From positions 7,006,001 through 7,070,000 of the forward strand of contig NC_046680.1 of assembly GCF_009870125.1 (NCBI RefSeq): 64,000 nt of DNA, read 5' to 3'. Origin of the DNA: Drosophila pseudoobscura (taxonomy: Eukaryota; Arthropoda; Insecta; Diptera; Drosophilidae). Made by a program: the position numbers and the translations under genes. The notes beneath the pieces are model-generated. The model saw only the letters and a list, made by a program, of their open reading frames with translations. It was not told the DNA's origin and did no database searches. How positions within the stretch are numbered: the stretch's first letter is position 1; each line of letters opens with the position of its first letter. Positions 48,559 through 61,300 of the stretch are shown here, in pieces.

Positions 48559-50239
48559 ATGGTACTCGGCTGCTCCCCTTGCTGCAGTCGGACTGGCTAC
48601 CAGCAAATAGGGAACACAGGCAAGTGTTTGCCGACCTCTTTGTTTGAATCTGTTTTCTCTTACGTTGCACATATTTTCAGGGCCACGATTCGGAGTGCGA
48701 CATCTGCAATGCATTCTGGTCTTCTTTGGCCTGGCCGTGGCCTATTCCTTGCGCGTTAACCTTTCCGTGGCGATTGTGGCCATGACGGATCGCAATGCCA
48801 GCAACCCGGACTTTCCTGTAGGCATAGTTATGCATTAGATGCTCATTCGATAATATACATAATTCATTATTTTGATTTGCAGGAGTTCGAGTGGAACGAG
48901 AGCGTCAAGTCCTACCTGCTGAGCAGCTTCTTTTGGGGTTACGTCGTCACCCAGGTACCAGGTGGCTATCTCTCGGCCATCTATGGTGCCAAGTATATGC
49001 TCTTCTTTGGAGTGCTTGTATGTTCCTGCCTCGCCCTGCTGACGCCCTTTTGCGCTATTGCGGGCGGCTGGAAGACCGTAGTCGTTCTGCGTGCTATTCA
49101 GGGTCTCTGCCAGGGCGTAATTTTCCCCTCAACCCACACGTTCCTTTCGAAATGGGCGCCAACCGAAGAGCGGGGCCGACTGGTCGGCTATTGTTATTCG
49201 GGCTCACAGTTCGGTACGGTGGTAATGCTCTCGGTGAGCGGTTATATTGCGTCTTCCTCGCTGGGCTGGCCCAGCATCTTCTATGTTCCTGGCTGTGTGG
49301 GCATTTTGTGGTCGGGTGTGTGGTACTTCTACTGCTCAAGCACTCCGGCCCAGCATCCATCGATAACGCCGGCTGAGCGTCGCTACATCGAATCGTCTAA
49401 CCAGACACGCCGTCCATCGGATGTAGGACGCGAGATGACGCCACGTCCGCACACGCCTTGGCGACGCATTCTCACCTCCGGACCGTTTCTGGTGCTCGTG
49501 CTGGCTCATTGCGCCAACAACTGGGGCTTCTGGACGCTGCTCACAGAGATTCCCACGTTCATGAAAAGCGTTCTGGGCATGGACATCAAGAGCAACGGCC
49601 CGCTGTCGGCTCTACCCTACTTCGCCATGATACTGCTCACGTGCGTGTTCATTTGGCTTTCGGATGCAATGAAGCAACGTGGCACAGTCATTCCACTGGG
49701 TTTCTCCCGGAAGTTCTTCAATACGCTGGGCATGTGGCTGCCCATGCTCGCTCTGATCGGTCTGGGCTACATCACCGAGGGCGAGTCCAATGTCCGTCTG
49801 GCCATTAGCTTGCTCACCACGGCAGTGGCTACCAATTCGGCTACATATTTAGGCTTCCACGTAAATCACATCGATCTATCGCCCAACTTTGCTGGTACTC
49901 TGATGGGCATCACGAACTGTGCAGCCAACTTTATGAGCATTCTGGCGCCGCTGATTGTGGGATTGATTGTCTGGGATGAGGTGAGTGCCTGGTACTTTTG
50001 CATTAATAGATTTCACATGTGCAAATGTCATATCTCTCTTTCAGACGAATCCCGCGCAATGGCGAATCGTTTTCTTCTTCACCGCTTTTGTTTACTTTAT
50101 GGGTAATCTGCTCTTCATGGTCTTCGGTCGGACCGGTGTCCAAGAATGGAACACTCCAACAACTAGAACGCCAACGGCCACATCTACTGAAGAGGGAGAA
50201 GCCTTTGATGGGGATCGGGCGCCGCTTATCGAGGCTTGA
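48559..50239 (+). CDS. SLC17-type MFS anion/phosphate cotransporter 2
   Basis: Exons 48559-48619, 48681-48817, 48883-49980 and 50045-50239 give 496 residues. Intron 1 is only supported as a 61-bp GC-AG intron (ACAG|GCAAGT), which joins MVLGCSPCC...GNT in the right phase to GPRFGVRHLQC. The other introns are GT-AG. It is a clear paralogue of transporter 1, sharing RVNLSVAIVAMTDRN, FFWGYVVTQVPGGYLSAIYG, the THTFLSKWAPTEERG segment and VNHIDLSPNFAGTLMG. It should be a 12-segment plasma-membrane or vesicular anion transporter. The first exon is the least certain part; the other three are secure. Confidence 0.9.
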
Positions 50240-51035
50240 AAGCGAAGATGGGTGGAGCACGGAGTTGGGGATTGGTTGTAAATTGTGAAACTTTTGTACC
50301 TTAAAGGGGAAGTGCATTCCATGGAATTGATTGATCGCAACTAGCATCGTATTACTAGCTATACACATGACTATATTATATACACAGGATATATTCTATT
50401 TATGTACAGAACATATACAAATCCTAAGAAATATCTCGCTTAGATGTAATTTTCGTTGTTTTATTTTATTGGTATCTGTATTTGTATTTGTTAGTACACA
50501 ATATTGTATGGTACAAGACTTATGCTGGCTATGTGCTATCCTGACATTATGCTCTAACTCTAAGATCTATGTACTAAATTCTCTAAACGGGAATACGATA
50601 TATCCGGGAAACACTCCTTTGACAACACTCGCAAGGATGGGCAGGATAAGCTTATAGAAATTCTTTGATAGGAATATATATCATTCCAAAGCGTCTTCAG
50701 CTAAATATTCGTCTTATCCAAGAACTTCTACAGCCTTCGAACCAGTCCTAGTCACTGCGAATGGGCATGGGGTGAATCCATCCATCAAACCCTCGATTTG
50801 CTTATCCTTATGAACATATTTGTATTTAAAGCTAGTTAATTACATCTGGATACGGCTTGTGCGCTTCTGGGGGCTGAGGATGAGGAGCTGTGCTGACTAG
50901 CGCCGCCCCTTAAGGTGGCGGCCGCCTGTCCACCCTCACTCGCCCCGGCCCCAGGCTTTACCTGTGCGTATTCCGTTTGCCCTTATGTACATGCAGAGTC
51001 CATGTCCACCATGCTCTGCCGGAGGAGTGCTCTGC
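50240..51035. other. Convergent 3' flanks
   Basis: This is the space between the stop codons of transporter 2 (+) and the large secreted-protein gene (-). It presumably holds both 3' UTRs. No exon or clear AATAAA was seen. Confidence 0.4.
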
Positions 51036-54000
51036 TCAGTGCAGTTTGTGGTTGGCGGGCAGATCCTCGGACCTTATGCAGCGTCCGCGATAGCAGATCT
51101 CTGTCTCGGAGGTGACTTTGGTCGATGTGGATGTGGCATAAACCACATGCTCCATGAGGTCCTTGTGGAAGTTATCTTTGCTACCCTCCGAAGCACCTTC
51201 TGTTGCTGTGGTGGTGGTGGCTGTCAGCTCATCGTCCGCTGATGAGAGAGTGGTTTTGTCCGTGGACGTGGCTGGAGTAGTGCTGCGCTTGATGCTCGTG
51301 TACTCCTGGCGACGCTTACCCACGGCAGCCAGGGCAGCGTTCACCGTCTCGTCCTCGCTCTCTTCGATGGCAAACAGATCGTGCAGCTGCTTCTTCACCT
51401 CTGAGAAGATGCTGGGCTGCGTCTCCAGGTCGCCATCCCCATCCACATCCACATCCGCCGCGGTATCCATGCGACGCGTGGCACTCTCCAGCGTCTCCAT
51501 TGGCAGCGTCGATGCCAGTGTTGCCTCCTCCAAGGCTCTGGCGGTGGTCACCTCATACTCCTCTGGTGTCGTGGGCGAGGCAGCCGTGGTGGGGACTATC
51601 GTTTCTGCTGTCTCAGCCTCGGTGGCTGCAGGTGTCAGCGGGGTGGTGGTCTTCGGCTGCTGCTCCTCCTTCTCGCTGGCCGCCTGCAGGGCATTGTAGA
51701 GCTGAGGTCCCAGATTCTGGGACTCGGCCGTCTCGAAGTTTTCACCATTTTCCGATCCACTAGTCACGCGGCTCTTCTTCCACTTGCCACGCCTATTCAG
51801 CCTGCCAATGGTGCTGCTGGTGTTGGGTGACTCTGTGGCCAGTTCCTCGGGAACCTTGCCCATCACTTCCTCGAGCAGTTCAGCAAAGGATTTCTCTGGT
51901 CTGTAAGGAAATGGAATAAGTAACTGTATGGCATCCAAGGGCATTGAAATCTCACTTCAGGTTTGGCGCCTTTAGGGTGGTGGTGCGTTGCACGGCTGAT
52001 CCAGCCAGATCCGCAGCTACGTTGAACTCGTACGTCTCGGGCTGCGCTGTGGGTCCCACAGTCACGATCTCTGGCTCGTTCTCGAAGTTGTGGGACTCTG
52101 TCTTGTACTTGGGATTCAGTGGCTTGAAACTGTTGGTGTTGGCATTGGCATTGTTGTTGCTGTTGGCAGTCTCCGAGGATGGTGACCACTGGGACTCTTG
52201 GCCCTCCAGCTGGAATGGCTGCTTATAGCGACGCCGCTGGGTGATGGTGGTTGTCTGCTAGAGATTCAAATCTTAGATTTGACGCTCAAATGGAAAGCAT
52301 TTCTCACTCACCTCCTTTTCTTTGGGCTCTTGATTGTAGCGGCTCAGCTTGCGGAGATTTGTCCTCTGGGCTGCTGCTTCCTGGACTTCCTCTTCGGGGG
52401 CCGCAGTGGAGGAGGCAGGGTGACCTGGACGACGCTGACGTTGTCGCACCTTGACCACACGACGAGGCGGCAGGCGAGTGCGAATCTGAAAATAGCAGCA
52501 CAGACATAGAGATAATTCTTCTGGACAAATCTTGTTTCGAATTTCTTACGGAAGGACGCTCCTCCGAGGGCGTGGTGCTGGTCACTGGCGGCTCTGTTGT
52601 GGTGGTAGTCCTCACCCTGGGATAGTTTCGGCGCACGAACGGCGAGCGACGTGTTGTGGTCGTGGGCGCTGCCTCTGTGGTTGTCGTGGTGCTGGTCGTA
52701 GTTGTCGAGGGCGTTGTGGTAGCCAGCGTGGTGATAATGGGACTCACCTCATTGCGAACAATGGCCTCGGTGGGTGTGAGATCCTCCTGATTGGGGAAGT
52801 AGCCGGGCCCGTAGTTGTCCTTGGAGAACTCCTGGTAATGCTGGGCGATCTGCATGGGCTCCAGCAGGCTGGACGGGAATCCCGAACCCTGAACGCTGGC
52901 GCTGTCGATGCTGTTGCTGGGCGTCACTGTGTACACCTGCTGTGACTCCGATGCCGGGCCCTCGGTGGTGGCCTGGAAGTCGTACGAACTGGGAATGGCG
53001 GTGGGGCTTGTTGGTCGGCGCGAGGGGGCGGAGGAGGAGCCCTTGAACACCGGATAGTTCTGCTTGAGCACGTCACGTTGGTAGTCGAGATCCTGGTCTT
53101 CGCGTTGGCCGTTCTTTGATCCCTTCCTGGTCTTCACCTTCAGCGACTGGCGCTCCTCGGTGGTGGGCCTGTAGCGGATGCGATTTGGATTCCGAATGAG
53201 GGGATTCCGGGCGCTGGTTGGTCGCCGGGTGGGGATCGGTGCAGAGTCGTCTCCCTGGTCTCCACCGCCGCCCGTGGTGGAGGCGGTTCCGGCTGCAGTG
53301 CCTCGGTTACCGTATGGTCGACGGATGCGATGCGGCACCTTTCCGCTTGACTCGGACTCGGAGTACGACACGGAGGAGGTGGTCACCACCTTGGAAACGG
53401 CTGGCTTGCGGGTGCGCAGCAGGGGACGGCGGGTGGGTCGCGTTTCCGGCTCGGGTTCACTCTGTGGCGTGATGGTTGTTCCTGGCTGCAGCTTGTCTTT
53501 CTCCTGGAGATTATTGACCAATCCGGGAATGTCGGGCGTCAAGGCCGGCAGCTCCGACGGCACATGGTAGGGGTTCGGCTCGTAATCCACGTTGCTGTTA
53601 TCCAGAATCTCGTTCTGCACTTGGTTGAAGCTGGGCCTGTGATTCAGCGGCGCCTGCGCCTGCTCTTGGTCCACTTGGTAGCCCACATCCGAGGTGGTCA
53701 CCGGCACTGCTGCGGGCGTATAGATGTTCACGCGATGCTTGCTCTTGACCCTCTGCGTCGTAGGCACCTCGTAGTCGGGTGCATTGGGCGTGTACTGAAC
53801 CTGTTCGAAGGCGGGCGGAATCGTAGTGAGCGGACGCTGGCGGAAGGCATCTTGCTGCCGGAAGTACTGCTTCATGCGATGCTCTTCTTCCACTGTGGTG
53901 GCCGTCGGCGGTCTCGTGGTCAGACGGGGCTGCTGTTCCTGGACGACGGGCTGCAGGTACTCGGGATACAGGTGGCCACTGGAGCCGGGGAATTCCACCT

Positions 54001-55990
54001 GCGGCCGGGTGCTGTACGTAAAGAGGGGCTGGGTGGGCGCCGCCGTGGTGGATGTCGTCGAGGTTGTGGTCGATGTTGTGCTGGTGGATGTGGAGCTGGT
54101 AGTGGTGGGCTTGCTGGTTAGCGACTTAAAGAAGTCATCGCCTCCGATCTGATTGAGCGTGTCGAAGGGGTTCTGCGTCTTGGTGGGTGGACGGTAGATG
54201 GGCTGCTGCTGCTGCTGCTGATGATGCTGATGCTCCACCTGAACGTTCTGGGGTCGCTTCTTCTTGTGGCGCTCCTGCTTGGCGGGAATCTTCGGAGAAC
54301 TCACCTCCTGGATGCCGTCCTGCACGTAATAGTAGCTGAACTTGTTCCCGCGTACAGGTGCACCCGATGCACCCTGTGACTGCGACTGCAACGGGGACTG
54401 TGCCTGTGCCTGGGTTGTGGTCTCGAAGGGATTCCGCGTGCTGCTCACGGCTGCATAGGGACGCTGCTGACGCTGTGGCGGTGCCTGAGTCTGTACCGAA
54501 ACAGAGTCCTTGGCGCGGTTGACCACAATGGAACCCACATGAGGCTCGGGCAGGAGGATCTTGTTGAATCCATTCGGTGTACGATAGCTAAGCGGAGCCA
54601 CGAAGAAGGAGACATCGCTGAGGTCGCGGGTCTGCGCCAGTTGCGACAAATACGGAAGATCAAACTTCACATAGCCATCGGGAATGGGCATTCCTGCGGG
54701 TCCCACAAAGATCTCCGGCGTCTGTTTCGTTGGGGAATCGATCACGGAAATGCTGTGGGCACTGCGCAGGGCAGCCACCACATCCGACTGCGATGGCCGG
54801 GAGCTGGAGCGCAGCAGGAACATCGCCAGCGGGGGCTGGTGAGCCTTCGGCTTGGGCTTGGCGGTGGAGAACTGCGTCTGTGCCTGCGGTTGTGGCTGCG
54901 GTTGTGGCTGCGGCTGGGACTGGCCAAAGCTCTGGAAGATGCTATGCGGCTGGCTGGTGGTGGTGCTCGGTCGAGAGGTGGTTCCTGCGCTGAAGAAGTC
55001 GCTGCCCACGTTGGGATCCTGGGTGTAGAACTGGTTGATCTGGTAGGGATTCACGGCAGGAAGTCCTGGATTCACATTGAACTTGTTAACCTCAAAGTTG
55101 GAGTTGGAAGATCCTGGCCTGGAGCCCGACTGCTGTCGCTGCTGGTTGTACAGAGTGTCGTAGGGCACGTACAGCAGCTGGACCTCCTGCTGCCGACCTC
55201 CACTCGAGGCCGGAGCGGACGAGGGCGCCGGCTTGTTCCACCCAAAGATCGACTCTGGCTCGGGATCGAGGGGAAAGACCTGGGGGGTCACGCTCTGCAG
55301 CGATGGCTGCGTCGGCTTCGCATGGGACTTTGGCGGCAGGATGTCCTGGATGTAGTTTTGCTGCCGGAGGGGTTTGTTCAGGGTCTGTGCCAGTGGCTTC
55401 TGCGGCAGGGTATGGAAGGGCTGAGCCTGCTGCTGGCCAAACAGTGAGGGAGGACTGAAGAGCGAAGATGGGGCCTGAAGACCGCCTCCAAAGGTGTGCT
55501 GGATCTGATAGCCCGTCTGCAGAGTGGGCGGCGCCTGGGCCTGTCCCCCCTCGTTACTGTGGAAGGGCATCTCAAACTTGAAGAACGACTGCGATGTGGG
55601 CTCCTGGCCGGAGTTCGTCTTCAGCGATGACGGTGGTCCCTGTCGCAGGGGCAGGGCCTGTCCCTGTCCATTCGAGTACCTTGGAAACTGGTACGAAAAA
55701 TCAAACTGCGATCCGGGGGATACTCCTGGCTTGTTAAGGTCCCCGAAACGGGCACTGGGTGGAAACGTCTGCGAGTAGGTCAGCACACGACCGTTGCCGG
55801 AACGATCCTTTCCGCCGCTTCCGTCCAGCGGCTGGGCGAGTGGTATCCAATCCAGGGAATCCGTGTCGGAGGTGGGAGCATCCTCGAGCTGCCGCGACCA
55901 CTTGTCCGATGATTCCTGGGCCCGGACAACGGTGGCAGCTGTGGCCAATAGGCACAGCCAAGTGGCGGTAAGTTGCATGCCTCGCTTCAT
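51036..55990 (-). CDS. Large secreted Pro/Gln/Thr-rich protein
   Basis: Exons 55990-52550, 52485-52312, 52257-51956 and 51900-51036, all GT-AG with matching phases, give about 1593 residues. Residues 1 to about 24 are a signal peptide (MKRGMQLTATWLCLLATAATVVRA). Most of the chain is low-complexity: Gln/Pro-rich stretches, PQPQPQPQ runs and several Thr-rich mucin-like tracts. One more ordered block at about residues 405-510 contains IFVGPAGMPIPDGYVKFDLP and FFVAPLSYRTPNGFNK. Basic RR/KR sites are frequent, and two cysteines close to the C-terminus (ICYRGRC) stand out. No transmembrane segment or known domain is recognised. The likely role is an apical extracellular-matrix, cuticle or mucin-like protein. 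That is inference from composition. Confidence 0.85.
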
Positions 55991-56695
55991 AGCTTATATG
56001 CCTAATCGGAGAGAGATAATTGTGAATCAGACGAGATGAGATGCTATCAAACTGTGTTAGATCTAAGACTCCAATTCCAGCCGCTAAGAACCATCTAATC
56101 CGAAAGAATGAAACCCTACCAAAAGGTCAGTTATGGGTTCTTTTATCACGACGAATCTGGAACGCCCAATTAACAAACAAAAAACTCGCACTAAGAACAG
56201 GTTACCAATCGCGGATTGTATTTGCAAAAATCCAAGAGTTTTTAGCCAAGAAAAGGTCACCAATTGCAGGTTGCAGCTGTGCCGATTCCAAAAGCAAAAT
56301 CTCCATGCATTTGTAATGAGATCTTTTCTCATGGCTGGGACCCAGCAGAGGGAGCAGGGACTGTGGACTCTGGACCAGTCGAGCAAGGTCAGTGGGCGTT
56401 GGGAGCAGCGCAGTTGCAGTGGCACCCTTAATTCTGATCAATTTGCATACTTAACAATCGCCATAAGCCCGGCTCAGGCTCTGGCCAAGTGAAAGGTTTC
56501 TTTTCTAGTCGTTTTGGTTGTCTGGCTCTGGGATCAGTAAATCAACAGATAATTGCTGGCTGTGGAGCGGGCATGGTCTTGGTCTTGGACTATTGCTGTG
56601 TCTGTGTCTATGTCTGTGTCGCTGTAGCGGTGTGGCAAGTGTAACTGTAAGTGCAACTGGTCGGCAAGCGGTCGGCCATAACTGCCGGTCTGCCA

Positions 56696-56722
56696 TCCAG
56701 CCAGCCAGCCAGCCAGCCAGCC
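56696..56722. repeat. (CCAG)n microsatellite
   Basis: Six to seven copies of a CCAG tetranucleotide in noncoding DNA. Confidence 0.85.
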
Positions 56723-58295
56723 ATAATTGTGCACTTGTCTTCATTTGGCCAACGCGAGAAATTGCAATACTTAAAATGAAACGGCAGTCGAGCCAGAGAG
56801 GGGACACTCCTCCAAATGCAATGCCTCATTGAATAGCCATGATCCATGATCAATGGAGATTTCCTTATTTCGAAATCATTTTGAATACGGAATATCGAAT
56901 ACGGCAGACGGCATATGTCTGGGCCGGTACTAATTGCATCATCACCTTCCCCACCGCCATTATCTTCTATACTCAATTTCCTATCCTCTATCCTCTATCC
57001 TCGGAGTATTATTGTCAAGGAGTGGACGAAGATTCGCTCATGGACGAGTATGTATATGAAAACGAAAGTGAGTCGCCACCGAGTGACCAAACCTGACCAA
57101 CGATCCGCTGCCACTAGCACTACCATTGGCAGTTGCTTAAGTGAGTAACTGCGGCTCCACTCTGATCACCGATCACCGATCCCCGAGCACTTTCGTTTTC
57201 ACTTTTCCAATGAATTAATCGCACATACTCCGAGTGCTAGCCCCTGGTTTCTTGCTGCTCTCTTAACGGATGCCAGGCTCAAACTGTGCGCGTTCCAGCC
57301 ACATAAAATGGGTTAAACGAAAGCAAAAACAACTGCAAAAAAGTGATGCGAAATATCGTAACAGCAACAAAAACGGAACTTGCAACGCTGCCGCTGCCGC
57401 TCCCGCTACTGCTGCTGCAAGTCTGTTGAGGGGGCACAGGTCTATACAGGTGGCACAGTGAAAGAAGAAAGTTCATTGCATCGGAGTCCCTCGTCGTTCC
57501 GGGGTGGGGAGATGACAGCAAAAATAATAGAAATTAGACACACTTGCGGTCAATATTTCGGACTGCGCTCCAAAAACCAGTTATCAACAAAAAGATACAC
57601 AAAGAAAGATACAAAAACTCATGGTCACACCTCAGTGAGTCGCAAAAGAGCGAAGGAGAGAGAAAGAGCACGCTATTCGGGGCGGAGAAAGAGACAGGGG
57701 CAGTGCACTTGAAAACCATTGCTGCTGCCGCTGCTGGCTGCTCTTTTCATTGAAAGTGAAATGTGACAATGCCCTCTGGTAGGAGATACATACAGACGCA
57801 GACACATAAAGGGGTACGAGTCCGATCTGGAGCTGGTAATTTCCCTTTCATTTTGCAGCAGACATCTGGCAGTACATCGAAGCGGACTTTCGTTCGGATT
57901 CGGGCGGCAGGGAACCCACAGATTAATGGTATTTCGGGCTGGTTTTATCACTGACCAGAGACCACAGACCAAAGCCGGATGCTAGCACCGAAAAAACGCC
58001 TGGGTCTAAGCGGATTACAAGTGCCGCCGGTCCGCTCGTTAAGATCGTTAGTATCTGGTCCGGGTTCAATCAGTTCCTAGGGATTAGCTTGGAATCCGAC
58101 TCCCTCTCTGTAACTGTAACTGTCTCTGGCATTGACATTGTTTCATCGCTTTGCTGATCATTTGGGTGTGATTTAATTGGATTACCCGACTCGCTGTCTG
58201 GCTGTCTGTCTAACAGCGGGGCCGCACCCACTGAACACTGAACAGTGCACAGTGAACACCCACTGAGCCGGAAGGTCATTCCATTGTAAACTTAC

Positions 58296-58360
58296 CATAA
58301 ACAGCAGCAACAACAGTGTTGAGAGGTAGCTGCAAAATATGCAAAAAATAATATGGAATT
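58296..58360 (-). other. Candidate 5' leader exon of the secreted-protein gene
   Basis: On the minus strand a short Gln-codon-like CAA/CAG-rich region ends TTTATG|GTAAGTTT, a good splice donor. Pairing it with the acceptor at 56001-56003 would produce a 5' UTR for the gene starting at 55990. The 5' end of this exon is not determined and the given upper limit is arbitrary. Confidence 0.3.
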
Positions 58361-61300
58361 AGTTTGATAGTGGGATAATTAAAAGAGTAGCTGCTAGGGC
58401 AATAGATCTTCCGTGGTGGGGTCAAGAGCCCGAGGAGGGCTACCAGGTGGGAAGTTGTAAAGGGTTACATTGCTTCGTATGTGGCAATGCCATCTACAGA
58501 TACATTTGTATCTGCGAGTGGGACTTGGTCTGTTGTTGTTTCTAGAGCTGCTTTTAATTGCACTTGGAGGCTGCAACGGCCACGCTCCGATGGCCGCAGA
58601 AAACACCACACACACAAGTACACACCCACTCGTACTCTCCACTCACTTTTTGGCAACGCCTGCGGATCTGCGGATCTGTGAAACTCTGAGATACTAAGAC
58701 CCGAGGCTGCAGCTGAATTATTAGAGCACAGCACAGCGCGGCAAAAAGAAACCCAAACCCAAACCCAGAGCTAGACCCAGAGCCAAGAGGAATGTGCGTG
58801 ACCTGAACAGTTCAATTGTAATTGAATTGTAATGTGACTCAGTGTGGTGTGCCGCCAGTGCCACCGACTGCCAATATTTCACAGAAATCTTTGCGCAACT
58901 GCAACGCACTGCCACGAATTGATGTCAAGCCAACACACGACTCAGGTTGAGTCGAGTCTATCCTACTTGAAAGCAACAATACCAAATGAATTTCACAAGC
59001 CGCACATTAAATATTGAGTGATTTTATCTCTGCCAAATCTCAGACAAATCAGCCGCCATCACTCAGATACAGTTTTCAGACTTCGGTCCAGATACTGACT
59101 GATTGTATCGCTGCGCTGCCAAATCTCAGCTGCAGATACAGTTTTAGAGACCCCGAGAGTCAATTAGTTTTTCGAGCAGCAGCTAACGATGAGCCGCCAT
59201 CAAAATTGATGGCGACGCATAAATTATGCCACAGCAAATGCAGAGCCAATGAACTTTGAATCGCGGGGCAGAAAGAAATCAAACGAAAGCGACAATGAAA
59301 TGCAGTTTTTGTCGACTGGCATTCAAAATTGGCTCTCGGGGGGCGTGTCACCTATTACAGCGCGATTGTTAGGCCTGCCGGAAAGAGTCAGAGCACCAGA
59401 AAACGACATAGGAAAATGCCCATTTGTGGCTCTGCTAATTCCTAAAATTTTATGCCGCAGCGACCCCGAAGAAGAAATGTTTGAAATTATTAAACGAAAT
59501 GTAAATTTCACGCAGCCAACGGCGACGAACGAAATGAAAATGGAAATAAAACTAAAAACAACAAACTTTCATTTCTCGCGCTCACTGCTTTCCAAATGAG
59601 GTAAGAGCCCATACCCGATACCGATACCGGTGTGGAGGTGGAATTGGAGATAGAGTTGGAGGGCAGCCCCAGCACCAGCACCTGTTCGGCAAGCCAAGAC
59701 ATACCTCGGCGCCGCCTCTTGCGTAATCCCAAGAATTTATGCCCAGGCATTTGAAAGCGAAAGTATTTCTTCGTCAAATTCAATTTGGCATGCAAGGGGG
59801 TGGCGGCTTGCGAGGCGCAAACCGGATGTGTTGTTGTGGTGGGAGGGGGGGCTCTTAATGGGGCTACACGTTAAACAGTTTAAATTGTTTTAAATTTTTA
59901 TCACTCAACGGAATCGAATGACAACAATAACGACATTGCGGATGGCGCAAAAGATGCGCTCAGCTAATTACAAAACTTTTGTTTCCAAATGCTCCGCAGT
60001 GAATCCAGTGAAGCCATTGAGACAGGGAGCCAGTGAGCCAGTGAGCCAGAGATAACTGGGGCCCCAAACAATGTGACAATTTCGAAAGAGCTACTTACTC
60101 CTATATAGGCATACATATACGCCGCAGAATATATGTATATGTACACGAGTAGGTGCATATATGAAAAACCATAAAGCAAGCTCTGACAAAACAAAGGCGC
60201 ATAGCGGGAGCCAGCTGAAGAAAGCAAAAGTTGGCCCAAGACAGAAGCTGAAGAAATACCCCGTACTAGAGCAGGCAAATGCATGTGGCCTGGGTCGGAT
60301 CAGGTCTGGCCTGTCGAGGCGGCACACCATTCTGGGCCCCCAGACCTACTACTTACTACATGTGATGCAATCCAACGAGTGTCTGTACATATCCACATAA
60401 ACCGCCGTCTAAACGCAGCCAAGAGATACATATGCACAGATGAACATTAGCAATCAATCCACATCCGTGACCAAGACAAGAGTGTGAGAAAAAATTCAGT
60501 AGGCCAAGACACTTCAACTTGTCTGGTCTCTGGCGTCGGAGGCCTGGTCTAGAAAAGCGGCAAACAAAACGCAAAGGCCCCAGCAAATGGGGCTGACTAA
60601 TCAACTGCTGCATCTCGGAGACCCACTGCGACTTCAACTGCAACTGCCATAGCTCACGACTTAGATGCAGCGGGCCAGGCCATAAAAACCTGGACTGAAA
60701 TTGAATTTTATGTTGTTGCTTCTACATTGATCTGATATTGGCAGTAATTATTCACATTTGGTACACGGATCGTGTCAAAATCTACCATTATATGTATTAC
60801 TAAAATCCAAATGGGGATAATGGCTAACCAAAGTATACTCTAAACATCAAACGAAATGTGTAAGAACATTTACTTCATTTTAGAATTCAGACATTTAGTG
60901 GATAGGCTATAAACTGAAACTATAGCTGGGATGTAACTAGTCTTTATATGTATAATATAGTCTGAAAACTCAGTAAACCAGTTGGATAAGTGGTTTTTAA
61001 GTAACAAACATTAATTGAATGGAAAAACAAAGCTTTTCTTTTATGTGTGTTTGAACCACTTAGTAAGCAATTTAGGAACCCTATACTATGGTATACCATT
61101 TCCATAGTGAATATATTACCCAATTTCTGACCTTCCTAGGGCTCAATAACTCAATTCCAAACTCTTCATTAAGTTCTGCCACGCACTGCGGCAGACGAAA
61201 GAAAGCGAAAAGCGAACTAATGAAGCAAGTTTGCGTCCTAAGTCTTTTGTTTAGCCAGAGCGAGAAAGTCGTAACACCAAGGCAGTCCGAGTGGAGGCTC

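Noticed and set aside
52304-52549. C-terminal 80 or so residues of the uninterrupted frame of the large secreted gene
   Set aside because: A GTAAGA donor at 52549 and an in-phase acceptor before 52485 show that the frame runs into an intron; the spliced frame continues with RTRLPPRR.
54539-55447. 302-codon plus-strand frame opposite the large secreted protein
   Set aside because: Biased base composition of the Gln/Pro-rich exon opens the antisense frame; no start context, splice or domain support.
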